From Paralvinella palmiformis (taxonomy: Eukaryota; Annelida; Polychaeta; Terebellida; Alvinellidae): a stretch of 64,000 nucleotides of DNA. The DNA lies in the NCBI GenBank assembly GCA_025642065.1, contig JAODUP010000427.1, positions 22,501 through 86,500 on the forward strand, read 5' to 3'. Shown one piece after another: positions 1 through 10,132 of the stretch. The notes under the pieces are model-generated. The model worked only from the letters and a program-made list of their open reading frames with translations. It was not told the DNA's origin and did not search any database. The position numbers and the translations under genes were made by a program. Within the stretch, counting starts at the first letter, position 1. Each line of letters begins with the position of its first letter.

Positions 1-357
1 TAAGTATTTTGCCTGCTATTGTTGAGAATGCGGGTCTGAAAATTTCCATCCAGCATGCACCAAAAATTAAGCGAGGGGCATCAGCCGCACCCAAAAATAT
101 GCATTAGGCCTGCAAACGCCGCGCCCGCCAGATTTGTCATTATTCGGGTCACCCCATCACTGCGGCCCGCGCGGGGCAGTCAGACCCCCGCAGAGGTATA
201 GTACAAACCTAATTAGCTTTATTAGCCAGCCATTTAAACCTATTTTCGCAACATATAAGTTCTTGCATCATGTGCTCGATATTTCGTTCGTCATAATTTT
301 AATAAGTAAATCGATTGCCGGCTACTCCGCTAATCGATGTATTTCGCCTCAACCCAG
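1..357 (+). other. Intron upstream of the first visible macrodomain exon
   Basis: No coding signal is supported here. The stretch ends in a pyrimidine-containing tract and CAG at 355-357, which serves as the splice acceptor of the next exon. Earlier exons of the same gene, including the N-terminal lobe of macrodomain A, must lie left of the window. Confidence 0.6.
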
Positions 358-1252
358 GTCAGACGATGTCCGGACAGTTAACGGCGTCCGCCATATGCCG
401 CTCGTTGTTGAACTTGGCCACGAGCCCGTCACGGAGATGTGTCGGAGAGATCCAGATCGTAGACACGGAAACCGACGTCCTGTCGTGTATCGTCCGGATG
501 TTTGAGCAGGCAATCGGCGGAAGGGGAAACGTGACGATAACGGAACTGAACGATGGCTCGGAGAAGTGCCGCCTCCCCGTGGCGTCGCGGTACGGTGAAT
601 GGAACGACGCGCGTGGCGCTGGCAACCGGTCTGACCGGACGTGGAGCGGGAGAGATCCCTATGGGAACAGGATGACGGATGTCGTCGCGAACGCGTCGAA
701 TCCAGGGATAAGCGATGCCATTGAGGTACCGAGTGATGCGAATACTGACCCCATTCTAATGCCAAGGCAGGTCGGCACAGGTTACGGTCAAGGATTAGAG
801 ATTCCAACTACTGTCGGGATGATTTATGATAATGTACAAATTAATAGAACCACGCCAATAATGGACGACCTTGAACTTGATCCGGGAGAACCAACGTACA
901 CCAATACGGAGAACCCCGTTCAAATGCCAGATCGTAGCGGGATATCTTCTAACGACAGACAATCAGAAGCATCAACACCAGATAAAGTATTCTACGACAA
1001 CGTAAACACTACCGGTGGCAGCCCGGCAATGAGTGGTGATCTAAATGCAGAAAGAAAGCAAGCCGTGTATACTAATGCGAACGATTTCAATGCAATGCCA
1101 GAGCAAGTTAGCAAAGCTGCTTATGATCAAGTAGCAGAGATCGGTGGTAGATTGTATAACAAAGAGAACCCTCCTGAGAGGATGTCTGCAATGAGCAATT
1201 TTCGAGAACCAGGTAAAATCGCAATTAAATGTTCTGAGGGGTGGGATATTAG
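358..1252 (+). CDS. Exon A: macrodomain A C-lobe plus tyrosine-rich linker
   Basis: The exon opens in phase 1 after CAG at 357. About 55 residues form the end of a macrodomain (a helix with SAICRSLLNL, then the strand EIQIVD and a TDVLSCIVRMF helix). A long polar linker follows, with three degenerate units that each pair a YD(N/Q)V motif with a Y(T/N)-(N/K) motif: YDNV at 825-836, YTNT at 897-908, YDNV at 993-1004, YTNA at 1068-1079, YDQV at 1122-1133 and YNKE at 1155-1166. The 3' end is uncertain: AG|GTTAAC at 1252/1253 is phase 2 and matches the next acceptor, while the stronger-looking AG|GTAAAA at 1212/1213 is phase 1 and does not. Confidence 0.75.
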
Positions 1253-2329
1253 GTTAACACTGATCTCAGTAACTATATATTATGATTATTGACGTACAGT
1301 ATATTAACAAATGTTCGGATTACAGACGGACGTGAACTTGTTAATTGTCTATTGTTTGAAATATGTGCATAGTTCGAAATACACCTATTTACTTAAATCA
1401 GTATGGAAAATGTCATTAAGATACCGGCTGAATTCAGCTTACCTTCTTCCAATGCAAAATTAATTCACTCCACCGGATTAAGGTACGACGATATAAATGT
1501 GAATGTTAACTTACCAATAGGTTTTGATATGGGAATGGAAGATGAGGAATCGAAATACGCATACATGGAAGAACCTTATGAAATAGCATTCGAGGCGCCT
1601 TCTGATAAGAGAGAAACGGAGCTGTCGTTTTCTGCTGAAGATACGTTTTACGAGGAGGTGAACTTTAAGGCGCCTCAACGGCCACTGGGCGACATGAAAA
1701 CGGAGCGATTGGAACCTGAGTACACTTCTGTAGAAGCTGATCGGGACCAGGTGGCTGCCGCTTCCAGTGATCCGGTTATCTACGATAGCATTGACGAGCC
1801 CGGCGCCTCCAAACCAGTGCCTGTGATCAAACCCAATAAAACATCGCAGTGGTCTGCTCGGCAGCCAAATACAGTTGCCCTTCCGACCGGATTCGAGATC
1901 GACGGATGCTTGAAGATCGTGATCTACGTGCACGATGTGACCAAGCTAAAGGTCGATGCCATAGTAAACCCGACGAACAGTCTACTGGAAGCGGAAAGTT
2001 CCGTATCGAAGTCCATCCTGGAGGCAGCCGGCCCACAGCTGGTGAAAGACTTGACGACCATCATCATCGAAGGAGGCCCGGTGAACGAGACCGAAGTAGT
2101 GGAAACCCTGGGAGGGAGTCTGTACTGCAGGCATGTGCTGCACGCCGTAGTGCCACCGCAGCCCACGGAGTACCACAGCAAGCAGCTACAGGAATACATA
2201 TATGACCTCCAGAAGACATTTGAAAATGTATTGCAATACGCCAACAACATTGGCGCAAGGAATATTGTGCTACCCAGCTTTATCTCAGGTTAGTAGGTTC
2301 AACTGAGAGGAATTAGAATGGTGTAACTA

Positions 2330-2396
<67 letters not shown>

Positions 2397-3870
2397 TGAG
2401 AAGAACTTGAGTTCAATACAACAAACTGCTCACCTAGATATATTCTATAATGCACATGAAATAATTTTGTTAGCATGGAAAAGAATTCATGAATATTTAC
2501 CCCTACCACCGTTCCAAACAGTAAATGTTCCATATTGCCCACCGTATGGGGCAAGATAGGATTTAATTTCAGAGGTTACTAAATCATCTGCATGACTGGG
2601 AACTTAATTTCATCACTTTTTTACGTTCCCAGAAGCTTTAATTATATTTAATAGCCTATATATTTAATAGTCCGTTAGAGTCTTCACGTGCAAAATGAAA
2701 AAGACTTTGCCATAGATTCATGGACCTGCTTCATGAAGCGATTTACTACACATCTAACAGTGCACAGTTATAAATGATGATGGGGGAATGAAGCAGCCCC
2801 CAGAACTAAATGCCAATACAATGATTCCCGTCTCTCCTCTTACCCTTCAAACCAATAATCCTATCTCATCTGCATTGTAGACTCTTGAATTAATGTCGAA
2901 AATGTAAAATGTCGTATTGTATAGCTTCTCCAAGAGCTGGACAAAATGCAGTCACGATTGGTTTGCTAAATCGTTTGGAACTCGGAATTGAGGACGTCTG
3001 CGGTTCCTATATGGCGATCTCGGGGCTAGACTTCCTGTTTGAGAATACAACGCTTTTTGTGTCCTGGACTGTCGGGGGGTAACACTTGTTCTCACAGTTC
3101 AAAGTTTCCGATATTTCTCAAGCACAGACTGTTTATGGAGTACATGGCTGGTACCGTTATAAGGACGTCCCAGTGTTGACTTTGACACGCCAGACTACTT
3201 AGCTGCTCGCCTCAAAGAGCTGCCTCTTCGGACTTGTTTAATAGCTGCCACGATTGGCTCCGAATCCCCAAACCTCCCTAGCTTTCTCCGTGAAACATAT
3301 TCGAAAAGTTAGCAACTGAACAATAATCAGGGTAAAACAAATGTACGCCAACGCGCGTGCAAACGCGCACTCACTCACACACACACACACACACACAGAC
3401 ACACACACACAGCGGAACTGTTAACATAATCGAATGCACTGAAAAAATGTTATGTTTATTTGCATAAAGGTTTTTCATTAAAAATCCATTTTATTTCACC
3501 CTTAACGATATAATAAACCATTGTGCATTCCACCTGAGCAGCATATTAGCATAAAAGAAATTAAAGCTGTGGCAAGAAAACTACTAGAACTACCCATTAA
3601 GACTTATAAAACACGTCATACATTGTATCATATATGTAACATCCCATATTTTCCCAGCATACAAAGAACAGTTTTTGACAACTATGAGAAAATACATGAT
3701 ACACAAACATAAATGGCCTCAATAAACCGAAAAAAAATGGTTATTGGCGATGCTAATGGGCGCTAGAAACAATTAAAATTCTTAACTCACCTTTTAATCA
3801 GCATGTGGCAGCACCATTGTGATGAACGTTTTGACTGTCCCATCTTGTTTCCTGTCGTATTTTGCCATAC

Positions 3871-3902
<32 letters not shown>

Positions 3903-6900
3903 TAGTGACTTGTGCTGTTGGGATTCAGAATTTAACCCTTGTGTTCAGCTGCATGTGGTAAGAGGCAACTAAGAAGGGGATGACACTACACGATGTTTTT
4001 GTCTCGATTTAAGTCTCACTCACTCACCCAGTCACTCACTTTATCATTCACTCACTAACTCCGTTTGTTGAATCTGCAGCCAAGTACCGAGTAAATATAC
4101 ATATCGTGTATTTCTAGGTTTTGACACCTGATTGGCGCCTAGAGTTCGCCATTTCGATAATTTCATAATTGGCCATTCGGCAGTATACTTACCCATAATC
4201 TTCTACTTTTACGTTAATGTCAGTCTCTCTCTTATCGAGTTCAGGAGGTTCAAATCATATGATAGCGAGCAGCGTCGCCAAAACGCTGTGGAAAGTCGTT
4301 ATGGTTGAGGCGGCGCAGAGAAGACGCCATGGTGACGCCACCTTGGAGCAAATACACGTCATCAGCAAGTCTCCAGACGAGTTGGCCTTCATCGTGAAAC
4401 ACCGTTTAGACTTCGATTCGCAGAACGGAGCTTCTACCCAAATGACAACTCACGACATCGATAACACGCTGAAAGCGACCGGTGCCGGGATAAGCCGTCA
4501 GCCAGTTGGTGGGGGCGCCACGGTGAAGGATCACCGCCGTATCGATTCAGGATCGTCATTTGAGCCGAGAACGTTCAAGCTTGGCCAGTACACCACCGTC
4601 GTCATACACGTCTGCGATATCGTCAAACTACACGTCGACGCCATCGTCAGTCCCGACAACGGTCACCTCCAACACGCCGATGGACTGGCCAAGTACATCT
4701 ACGATGAGGCTGGATCGGCCATGATGGACTTCTTGACGGAGATTATCCTCTATCGGAGGTTTCTTGAAGTATCCGAGGTCGTACAGACGCCACCTGGTAA
4801 GCTTCCTTGTCGGCTCGTCCTGCACGCCGTAGGACCGAGGTGGCCGAATACGGAGCAAGCCTCCGACACAGTATACTGCCTGATGCAGCTGAAAAGAACC
4901 TTCGATAACGTGTTCCAAGTGGCACGACAGAACGACGTGACATCCATCGCCATACCACCAATTGGCACCGGCAAGTATTATCATCACCATCTTCTGAATC
5001 CGGCTTAAACCTGTGTTTGTGGAACATATTCCTAGATATTTTCTCTTGTGCATTTGTCTCTATGACACCGACCTATTCACCGGCCGGTAGGTGTCAGTGA
5101 TCAAGCCTGTCCCGTCATGAATGCTATCTTTACAGCTGATCCTCCGTCTGCTCCTCTCTTCTTCCTTGGCATTCCAGATGATTCTTATTTTGGGAAGTTT
5201 TGCAGTTCAAGATATTATTTCAAATTTAGACCCTTCCTATTTAATGAATGCATTTCACTTCCTCTTAAATCATCATTCATTCACATAATTTATACCACTT
5301 ACATTGATGACCGTCCCGTTTCCAAAAGCGAACTATTCTAGCATGATCATCCAGTGCACAACTCATTATTATTTTAAGGAAGATGACGAAGAGAGTTGCA
5401 GAAACTTGGCATCCTTGCCCGACCCCAGTTGTTGTGCGGAACGTCTCGGCAATGTTGTTAAGGAGAAGTTAATGACTTGATAATGCTGGGATCGCTCTAG
5501 TAGTCTGTTTCCTCATAACATGGCTTGTTAGGGACTACCTTGGTTCAAATATCCACTCGCTTTTATCGGAAGGGTGTTTCACATCGGATGTTGCCTCATC
5601 GCTAACGGATATTGTTTGGTCCATTCAGCCCACTAAATCCACAAAAGTGGCCATAAAACAAAATCAGTTAACGGTTTCATATTTCATGCCTCGTGGTTGC
5701 CCGTGGAACTGTTTTTCATAATATGTCGAATGTCTTCAAGTGATCTATGAATACACGGTGCTGTAGGTATGCATAGTGTTTTTACGAATGTGTCTTTGCT
5801 CTATTCAATACGATTTTTGGTTGGTTCGTTTAGCCTCGACACAGGTCACACTCGGGACATATGACCGAGGGGAAACTCTTTACTAAAACATCCCACAATC
5901 AGCCGGATTCGAACCCCGAACCTGGAGGTTTGCAGCTCAGTGCTCTAATCAATGTGCTATCGAAGCGCCCACCCTATACATTAAGACCTTCAGAATGCGT
6001 TTTCTGGTGCGACTGATGAGGTTAGTTATGAAATAGTCCTTGCACAGTTGTACATTGACCGTATAATGACCGTATAACAAAGGACTGTGTCTAGTGTACG
6101 TCCTTCTTCTGCCAGTTACATCTCGTTATACGTAACTGTGAGTTCGCTGATAGTTGGTTCTCCAACTCAACCTACATACACCCTCCTTCATCACCCTATA
6201 CCGTCCTTCCCATTTTGAAATGAATAAATGTACCTGTTATCTTCGCTTCAAAAGATGGAACGGTGTGGGTAGGTAGGCACCGATGGTTTTCTCTTTTCCT
6301 TATGGCTATGCAGATCAGAGTGGTACATGATTCCACGTTCCAATATGTCTTTATCTTCTGTGAATGAATTCCTGGATTTGTCTTAGATGTTGGTTACTTG
6401 TTCCTATTTAACAGTAATCACGTTTTAAATATTTGGCACTGTTTTTCTTCTCGCTGTCTTATGTTTGTCGTCGTTTTATCTGTCCCATGCCGTTAGGGAT
6501 CCCTTTAAACCATTTTCGGTATGCCATAGATGGGATTCGGTATCAATATAATTATTACAGCAAGGGAATATCATATCTGGATTGTTGAAAACACTAAAAT
6601 TATTATTAACAGAGCCAGATACATATGATGTAAGCTGATTAACAATACCTTCATTTTTTTCAAAGTGTCAAAACTGAAATCGTAAACCTTTCACGCTTAG
6701 ATCGGTAACGTGACTTCGGCTTAGAGAGCACATTCAGTACATCTAGATAATATCTGAGGTACACAGATCAGCTTGGGGGATAAAGGAGTCGAGTTGTTCG
6801 TGTCAAATAGTCAAAATGCATATCTATTTAAATGAGTACTTAGTGTACAGTGAAGAATGGTTCTTTGGGGTAATATGATTAATATCAGTGGACTATGAAA

Positions 6901-9206
6901 GGGACGACGGAAAAGTTTTATTGGGACACATCAGCTGACGACTTACGTGTCTGTATGTTATTGTTCTAGTCAGTCTTGTTTGGCCTTCTTCATTACTTCT
7001 TCGGGGGCGCCTCCGTGGTCTAGCGGTAGCGTGTTGGACCACAGATCACTACCACCCGTGTTCGAATCTCGGCGTGGGCATATCTGAAGATTGTTTCATC
7101 TTTGACTTCGCTTCATTACCTTTGAAGGCGCTCGGCCCATTTAGCCTACCTTGTGCACAAAAGTGGCCGTAAAACATCAATCATCATCATCATCAAATTC
7201 TTTAGGTTTTCTCGCACCGTAAACGTCTCCCTTCCGGGCCACCTCTTATATTCAACTGCGAATTATGTTTTCCAGCGGAATATTCGCATTTCGCCGAAAT
7301 CCGGAGAGTCAGATTTACCTAAATATGAGTGCATGCCTATCTACCTGCTTCGTAGTTTTAGGAAAACAATCAAATCACAATTTTCTATCATTAATGGTTG
7401 CTGCGATCGTTGGCAGGTGCGTGTAAAGTGCCGGCGGTTCACGTGGCTGAAAAGATGTACAGGGCGGCCGTGGACAACGAGAGACGGCAGCAGTCTGTCC
7501 AAGGATCCGTGCGAGAAGTCCACTTCGTCGATCTGGAGCCGGGCGTACTCGACTACCTGGTGCATATGTTCGAGAACGGACACCGAGAGGCGGCGACGAC
7601 GAACGTCGGCGTAACTACGGCCGATTGCGAAAGCTCCATCAGAATAGACAGAGCTCTGGGCGGGTCGGCGCTGGGCAACCGAGAGCAGCGAATTCCGCCA
7701 GCGAACCCCGCCGCCGGCCAAACCGGCTCGGCTCGGCAACAACAGACGACTTTCCAGCACCAACGAGCGCAACAACCGGTCGCCGCCGCGATGCCGTCCG
7801 TCGGCGCGGCGGCGGCGGGTCAGAGGCGGGTCGTGAGCGGCGTCGAGTTGGTTGAACCGGTCGGATATCTACTTCATGACGACACCCATCAGATCCGAGT
7901 GTTCGTCTACCTGGCGAACGTGGCCACGCTGGCGACGGATGCCATCGTCAATCCGACGGACGACCGCCTGAAGCACCAGCGCGGCATATCGCGCGCGATA
8001 GCCAAATTCGCCGGTAGCGGCTGGAGGAGCGAGGGCCAGAAGGAGTTGGGCTCGTCGAAGATACCCGTCGGCGGAGTGGTCTGTACGGGCGCCGGCGAGC
8101 TGCCGTGTCGTACGGTCCTACACGTCGTGCCGCCGAAGTGGAACCTCTCGGACTACGCCCATTCGGTAGGGTTGAGCTCGCTCAGACGGCTGACCTACAC
8201 GTGTCTGGAGAACGTTTTCTTCCGGGCCGTCGAAGTCGGATCGGTGGCATCGGTTGCCCTGCCTCCCGTCTGGTCAGGTGAATGAAATGAAACCGTCGTC
8301 AGTAGGCGGATTGTAATCTATAACTACCATAGCCCACAATTGTGCGAAGTAAAATTGTTCGGTTATCTGCTTAAAAAGGGGGCGCCATTTCTTTTTCTTT
8401 TTGTTCCATTACAATCGTCAAATATAAAGTAAAACCGTTAAAATGTCCGAAATTACGCCCTCTCTCTCTCTCTACACACACACGCTCGCACGCACCCCCC
8501 ATATATATATATATATATATATATTTACATGAATGCTTATTTTTATTTTCCATTAGCTAAAGCTCCAGCACCGCCAAACCTCATGGCAGAGATACTGTTC
8601 AGTGTACTTCTACAAGACGATAACGTAAGACAACTGAAAGAGATCCACATCGTGGACACCAGAAGTGACTTCTTGCTTGAACTGAAGCTCAGACTGGACG
8701 CCTCGTCCGGGGTTGCAACATGCGGCCTTCAGGTGTCGCCACTGGGTCCCGAAGTAGAGGCGTTAGTACGGCGGGTGATGTCAGCCAGTGACTCGGCGGT
8801 TGGTGATGACGGTGAGGTGTATTCTGAAATACCGGCCGCCGATAACCAGCCGCAGAAGGCCAGTCCGAACATAAGATCGAAGATCGGCAAAGTAACCGAT
8901 CGATTGGCCAAGCTACGAATCCATAAGAAGCAGAGTCATCCAAACGACGCCAATCAGGCGCCATCTGTTCTGAGCAAACCGGGTTCTCTAAAGTCGCAGA
9001 CCTCGTATACAGATGACCGCTCGTCGTCTTCCTGCTCTTCATCTAGGTCGGATATCGTGAGACCAGACGTTCCCGACCGCAGAAGGGATCCTTCAGAAGC
9101 GCCAGCGCTTCCACCTAGGAAAGTGTCACCAAGCCATCAGAATCAAGGACCAACAGGTTTTTCACCTCGATCCATTCCGCCCAAGACCGATTATCCGTCG
9201 CCATAA
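358..9206 (+). CDS. Multi-macrodomain protein, 3' part of gene (5 exons)
   Basis: Exons are 358-1252, 1402-2288, 4245-4970, 7417-8277 and 8557-9206, ending in TAA. The protein carries the C-lobe of macrodomain A, then macrodomains B, C and D, separated by long disordered linkers, and a disordered tail. Macrodomains bind ADP-ribose and related ligands. Visible signature elements are VDAIVNPT or VDAIVSPD, then LPCRxVLH(A/V)V(G/P)P, then PPIGTG, then a helix and a (I/V)xxVD strand. The LPCRxVLHAVGPRW form resembles PARP9/PARP14-type macrodomains (family knowledge). No WWE, RRM or ADP-ribosyltransferase domain is seen before the stop. All four intra-domain introns are phase 1 at the same structural point. 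Linkers are rich in tyrosine motifs. The N-terminal part is missing, so full architecture is unknown. Alternatives: a PARP14-like gene whose catalytic exons are absent or alternative, or a lineage-specific macrodomain scaffold. The second is my preference. Confidence 0.85.
1402..2288 (+). CDS. Exon B: linker plus macrodomain B N-lobe
   Basis: The reading frame is blocked by TAA at 1394-1396, so the CAG at 1399-1401 is the likely acceptor. The first 165 or so residues are an acidic linker with YEEV (1649-1660), YTSV (1721-1732) and YDSI (1781-1792). The macrodomain N-lobe runs from about 1904 to the exon end. It keeps the ADP-ribose-contacting VDAIVNPTN, but the usual glycine-rich GGV loop is replaced by AESSVSKSI, and the second loop reads PSFISG instead of PPIGTG, so ligand binding may be weakened or changed. 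The donor is TCAG|GTTAGT, phase 1. The ATG at 1403-1405 is an internal methionine, not the start. Confidence 0.8.
2289..4244 (+). other. Intron between exons B and C
   Basis: GT-AG intron of 1,956 bp that splits macrodomain B. It contains a TA/GA microsatellite next to the donor (2330-2396), a CA-rich tract near 3372-3412, a TA tract near 3879-3902 and a short degenerate TCAC run at 4016-4050. No further coding signal is supported. The acceptor is a CAGGAG tandem site (4242-4247), so exon C can begin at 4245 or three bases later, adding or removing one glycine. Confidence 0.7.
2330..2396. repeat. (TA)n/(GA)n microsatellite
   Basis: About 25 TA units followed by a short GA run, starting some 40 bp inside the intron after exon B. 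Open frames across it are repeat artefacts. Confidence 0.97.
4245..4970 (+). CDS. Exon C: macrodomain B C-lobe, linker, macrodomain C N-lobe
   Basis: Enters in phase 1. The first 56 or so residues complete macrodomain B (VAKTLWKVV helix, LEQIHVI strand, a final FIVKHRLDF helix). A short linker of about 50 residues follows, and then the N-lobe of macrodomain C from about 4571. Macrodomain C has VDAIVSPDNG (Ser for the usual Asn), ADGLAKYI in the glycine loop position, LPCRLVLHAVGPRW and an intact PPIGTG, so it is the most canonical of the three. The exon ends at a GC donor (CG|GCAAGT), phase 1, the same position and phase as its sister exons. Confidence 0.88.
5868..5972 (-). repeat. tRNA-derived SINE, family 2
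   Basis: On the - strand there is a pol III B-box-like GGTTCGAATCC-type sequence (around 5915-5928) and an A-box-like tract (TTGATTAGAGCACTGAGC) upstream of it, in tRNA-like spacing. The head reads like a tRNA gene with an intron-less but degraded cloverleaf, so it is a SINE head and not a functional tRNA. Confidence 0.6.
7014..7195 (+). repeat. tRNA-derived SINE, family 1, full copy
   Basis: The head GGCGCCTCCGTGGTCTAGCG holds a pol III A box, GTTCGAATCTC at 7060-7070 is the B box, and a conserved body ends in an ATC trinucleotide tail. At least seven more copies or fragments of this family lie in the window. Confidence 0.85.
7417..8277 (+). CDS. Exon D: macrodomain C C-lobe, linker, macrodomain D N-lobe
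   Basis: Enters in phase 1 to complete macrodomain C (VPAVHVAEKMYRAAV helix, VREVHFVD strand, LDYLVHMF helix). A linker of about 95 residues rich in Ala, Gln and Arg follows, and the N-lobe of macrodomain D starts near 7866. Macrodomain D has TDAIVNPTDD, HQRGISRAI at the glycine loop, CTGAGELPCRTVLHVVPP and PPVWSG. It keeps TGAG but lacks the GGG and IGTG loops. The exon is clearly richer in GC and CpG than its flanking introns, as expected for coding DNA here. Donor TCAG|GTGAAT, phase 1. Confidence 0.88.
8278..8556 (+). other. Intron between exons D and E
   Basis: Short GT-AG intron of 279 bp with a CT tract (8460-8474) and a TA tract (8502-8524) close to a pyrimidine-rich acceptor ending TTAG at 8556. 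Confidence 0.75.
8557..9206 (+). CDS. Exon E: macrodomain D C-lobe and disordered C-terminal tail
   Basis: Enters in phase 1 to complete macrodomain D (NLMAEILFSVLL helix, LKEIHIVD strand, FLLELKLRLD helix). About 165 residues of low-complexity, Ser/Pro/basic tail follow. The tail contains YSEI (8820-8831), a basic segment ending LRIHKKQ, a serine run, and PALPPR (9102-9119), which fits the class II SH3-binding pattern PxxPxR. Translation stops at TAA 9204-9206. No ADP-ribosyltransferase domain follows. A weak donor-like AG|GTTTTT near 9154 could allow an alternative end, but I see no exon to join it to. Confidence 0.85.
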
Positions 9207-9437
9207 GTATATATATGAGGAATGTACAATAATTTTAGACTGAACACGGTTGATGCATTTCCCGATTGAAAGTGGATCACTTTCGGCCTCCTCTCTGTGG
9301 TAGCTGTGACCAAACAGCAGCTTAATTTGACGAAATTAATCTTTTTAGTATTTAAAGAATTCACTTTTTAAGAAGTGAATATATTCGTTTTATATTGATA
9401 TAAAAAATCCCCCAAATCGTTCAATATAATATGTGTG

Positions 9438-9439
<2 letters not shown>

Positions 9440-9471
<32 letters not shown>
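9440..9471. repeat. (GAT)n microsatellite
   Basis: Ten or so GAT units. The bases just after them (GGTGGTTTACAG) resemble the reversed tail of the family 1 SINE, so the array is probably a decayed SINE tail. Confidence 0.85.
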
Positions 9472-9472
<1 letters not shown>

Positions 9473-9500
9473 GGTGGTTTACAGCCTATAATATGTGTGT

Positions 9501-9506
9501 AATAAA
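9501..9506 (+). other. Candidate polyadenylation signal
   Basis: AATAAA about 300 bp after the stop codon of the macrodomain gene. It would end a short 3' UTR that includes the GAT repeat at 9440-9471. Confidence 0.4.
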
Positions 9507-9614
9507 TTTATATATATTGAGGTTATAACAGTTACATAACAAAGTATGGAAATTAAAATATTTACAGCTGTCAATAATAACAATATATACCAAACTTGTG
9601 CTATGGATGTGTTT

Positions 9615-9616
<2 letters not shown>

Positions 9617-9666
<50 letters not shown>
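9617..9666. repeat. (CA)n(TA)n microsatellite
   Basis: Compound dinucleotide array, CA units followed directly by TA units. Confidence 0.95.
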
Positions 9667-9667
<1 letters not shown>

Positions 9668-10132
9668 TTAAACACACACACCGGTTAAAGTGAAACTAAC
9701 AGATCATTAATTGCATTCCTCTTGAAGATGATAATAACATTTAATATCCTTGATGACTAATAAAGGATTAGTCCATATAAGACGCTTGCAATGTTTGTGA
9801 ATTATTCATTAACGCAAGTCGACAGGATAAATGTAGAATAAATTCTCAGTCGTGTTGAAGACATTGTCAGAAATTTGTCACGTGTCTCAACCAATCCAGG
9901 GATGTACCTATGCAGCAGCCTGTTAATATTAACGAGGAACTTGCATCTATTTTTTGTATGAAGTTTATACCCTTGTTTCCAGTAAGCATTCATTTATTCA
10001 AGGCCAGTTCATAGGAATGAACCCCCACCCCCCTTCAAAGTGTATATTTCCTATCATCACGGAAATACCCGAACGTTCTCATACTAACAGAGGCTGGACG
10101 AGTCTAATTAGCCGAATCACGTTTGTTCAAAG

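Larger units (their letters stand above)
4971..7416 (+). other. Intron between exons C and D (GC-AG type)
   Basis: The intron begins GCAAGT and ends CAG at 7414-7416. It holds two SINEs of different families (5868-5972 on -, 7014-7195 on +) and, near 5500-5650, a degraded sequence whose end resembles the tail of the second SINE. I see no other exon in it. Confidence 0.7.

Noticed and set aside
134..505. + strand frame overlapping the start of exon A
   Set aside because: It crosses the acceptor at 357 in another frame and has no recognisable content.
349..807. - strand frames of 88-152 codons opposite exon A, and similar shadows opposite exons B, C, D and E
   Set aside because: They mirror the GC-rich coding strand, and the + strand has domain and splice support.
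7014..7195. Functional tRNA gene, from the A-box and B-box-like sequence (also at 10133, 59005 and 59427)
   Set aside because: Many near-identical copies share the same non-tRNA body and ATC tail and no complete cloverleaf forms, so these are SINE heads.
8529..9206. PARP catalytic domain after the last macrodomain
   Set aside because: The tail has no H-Y-E-type motifs or the expected fold pattern. It is low-complexity and ends in a stop.
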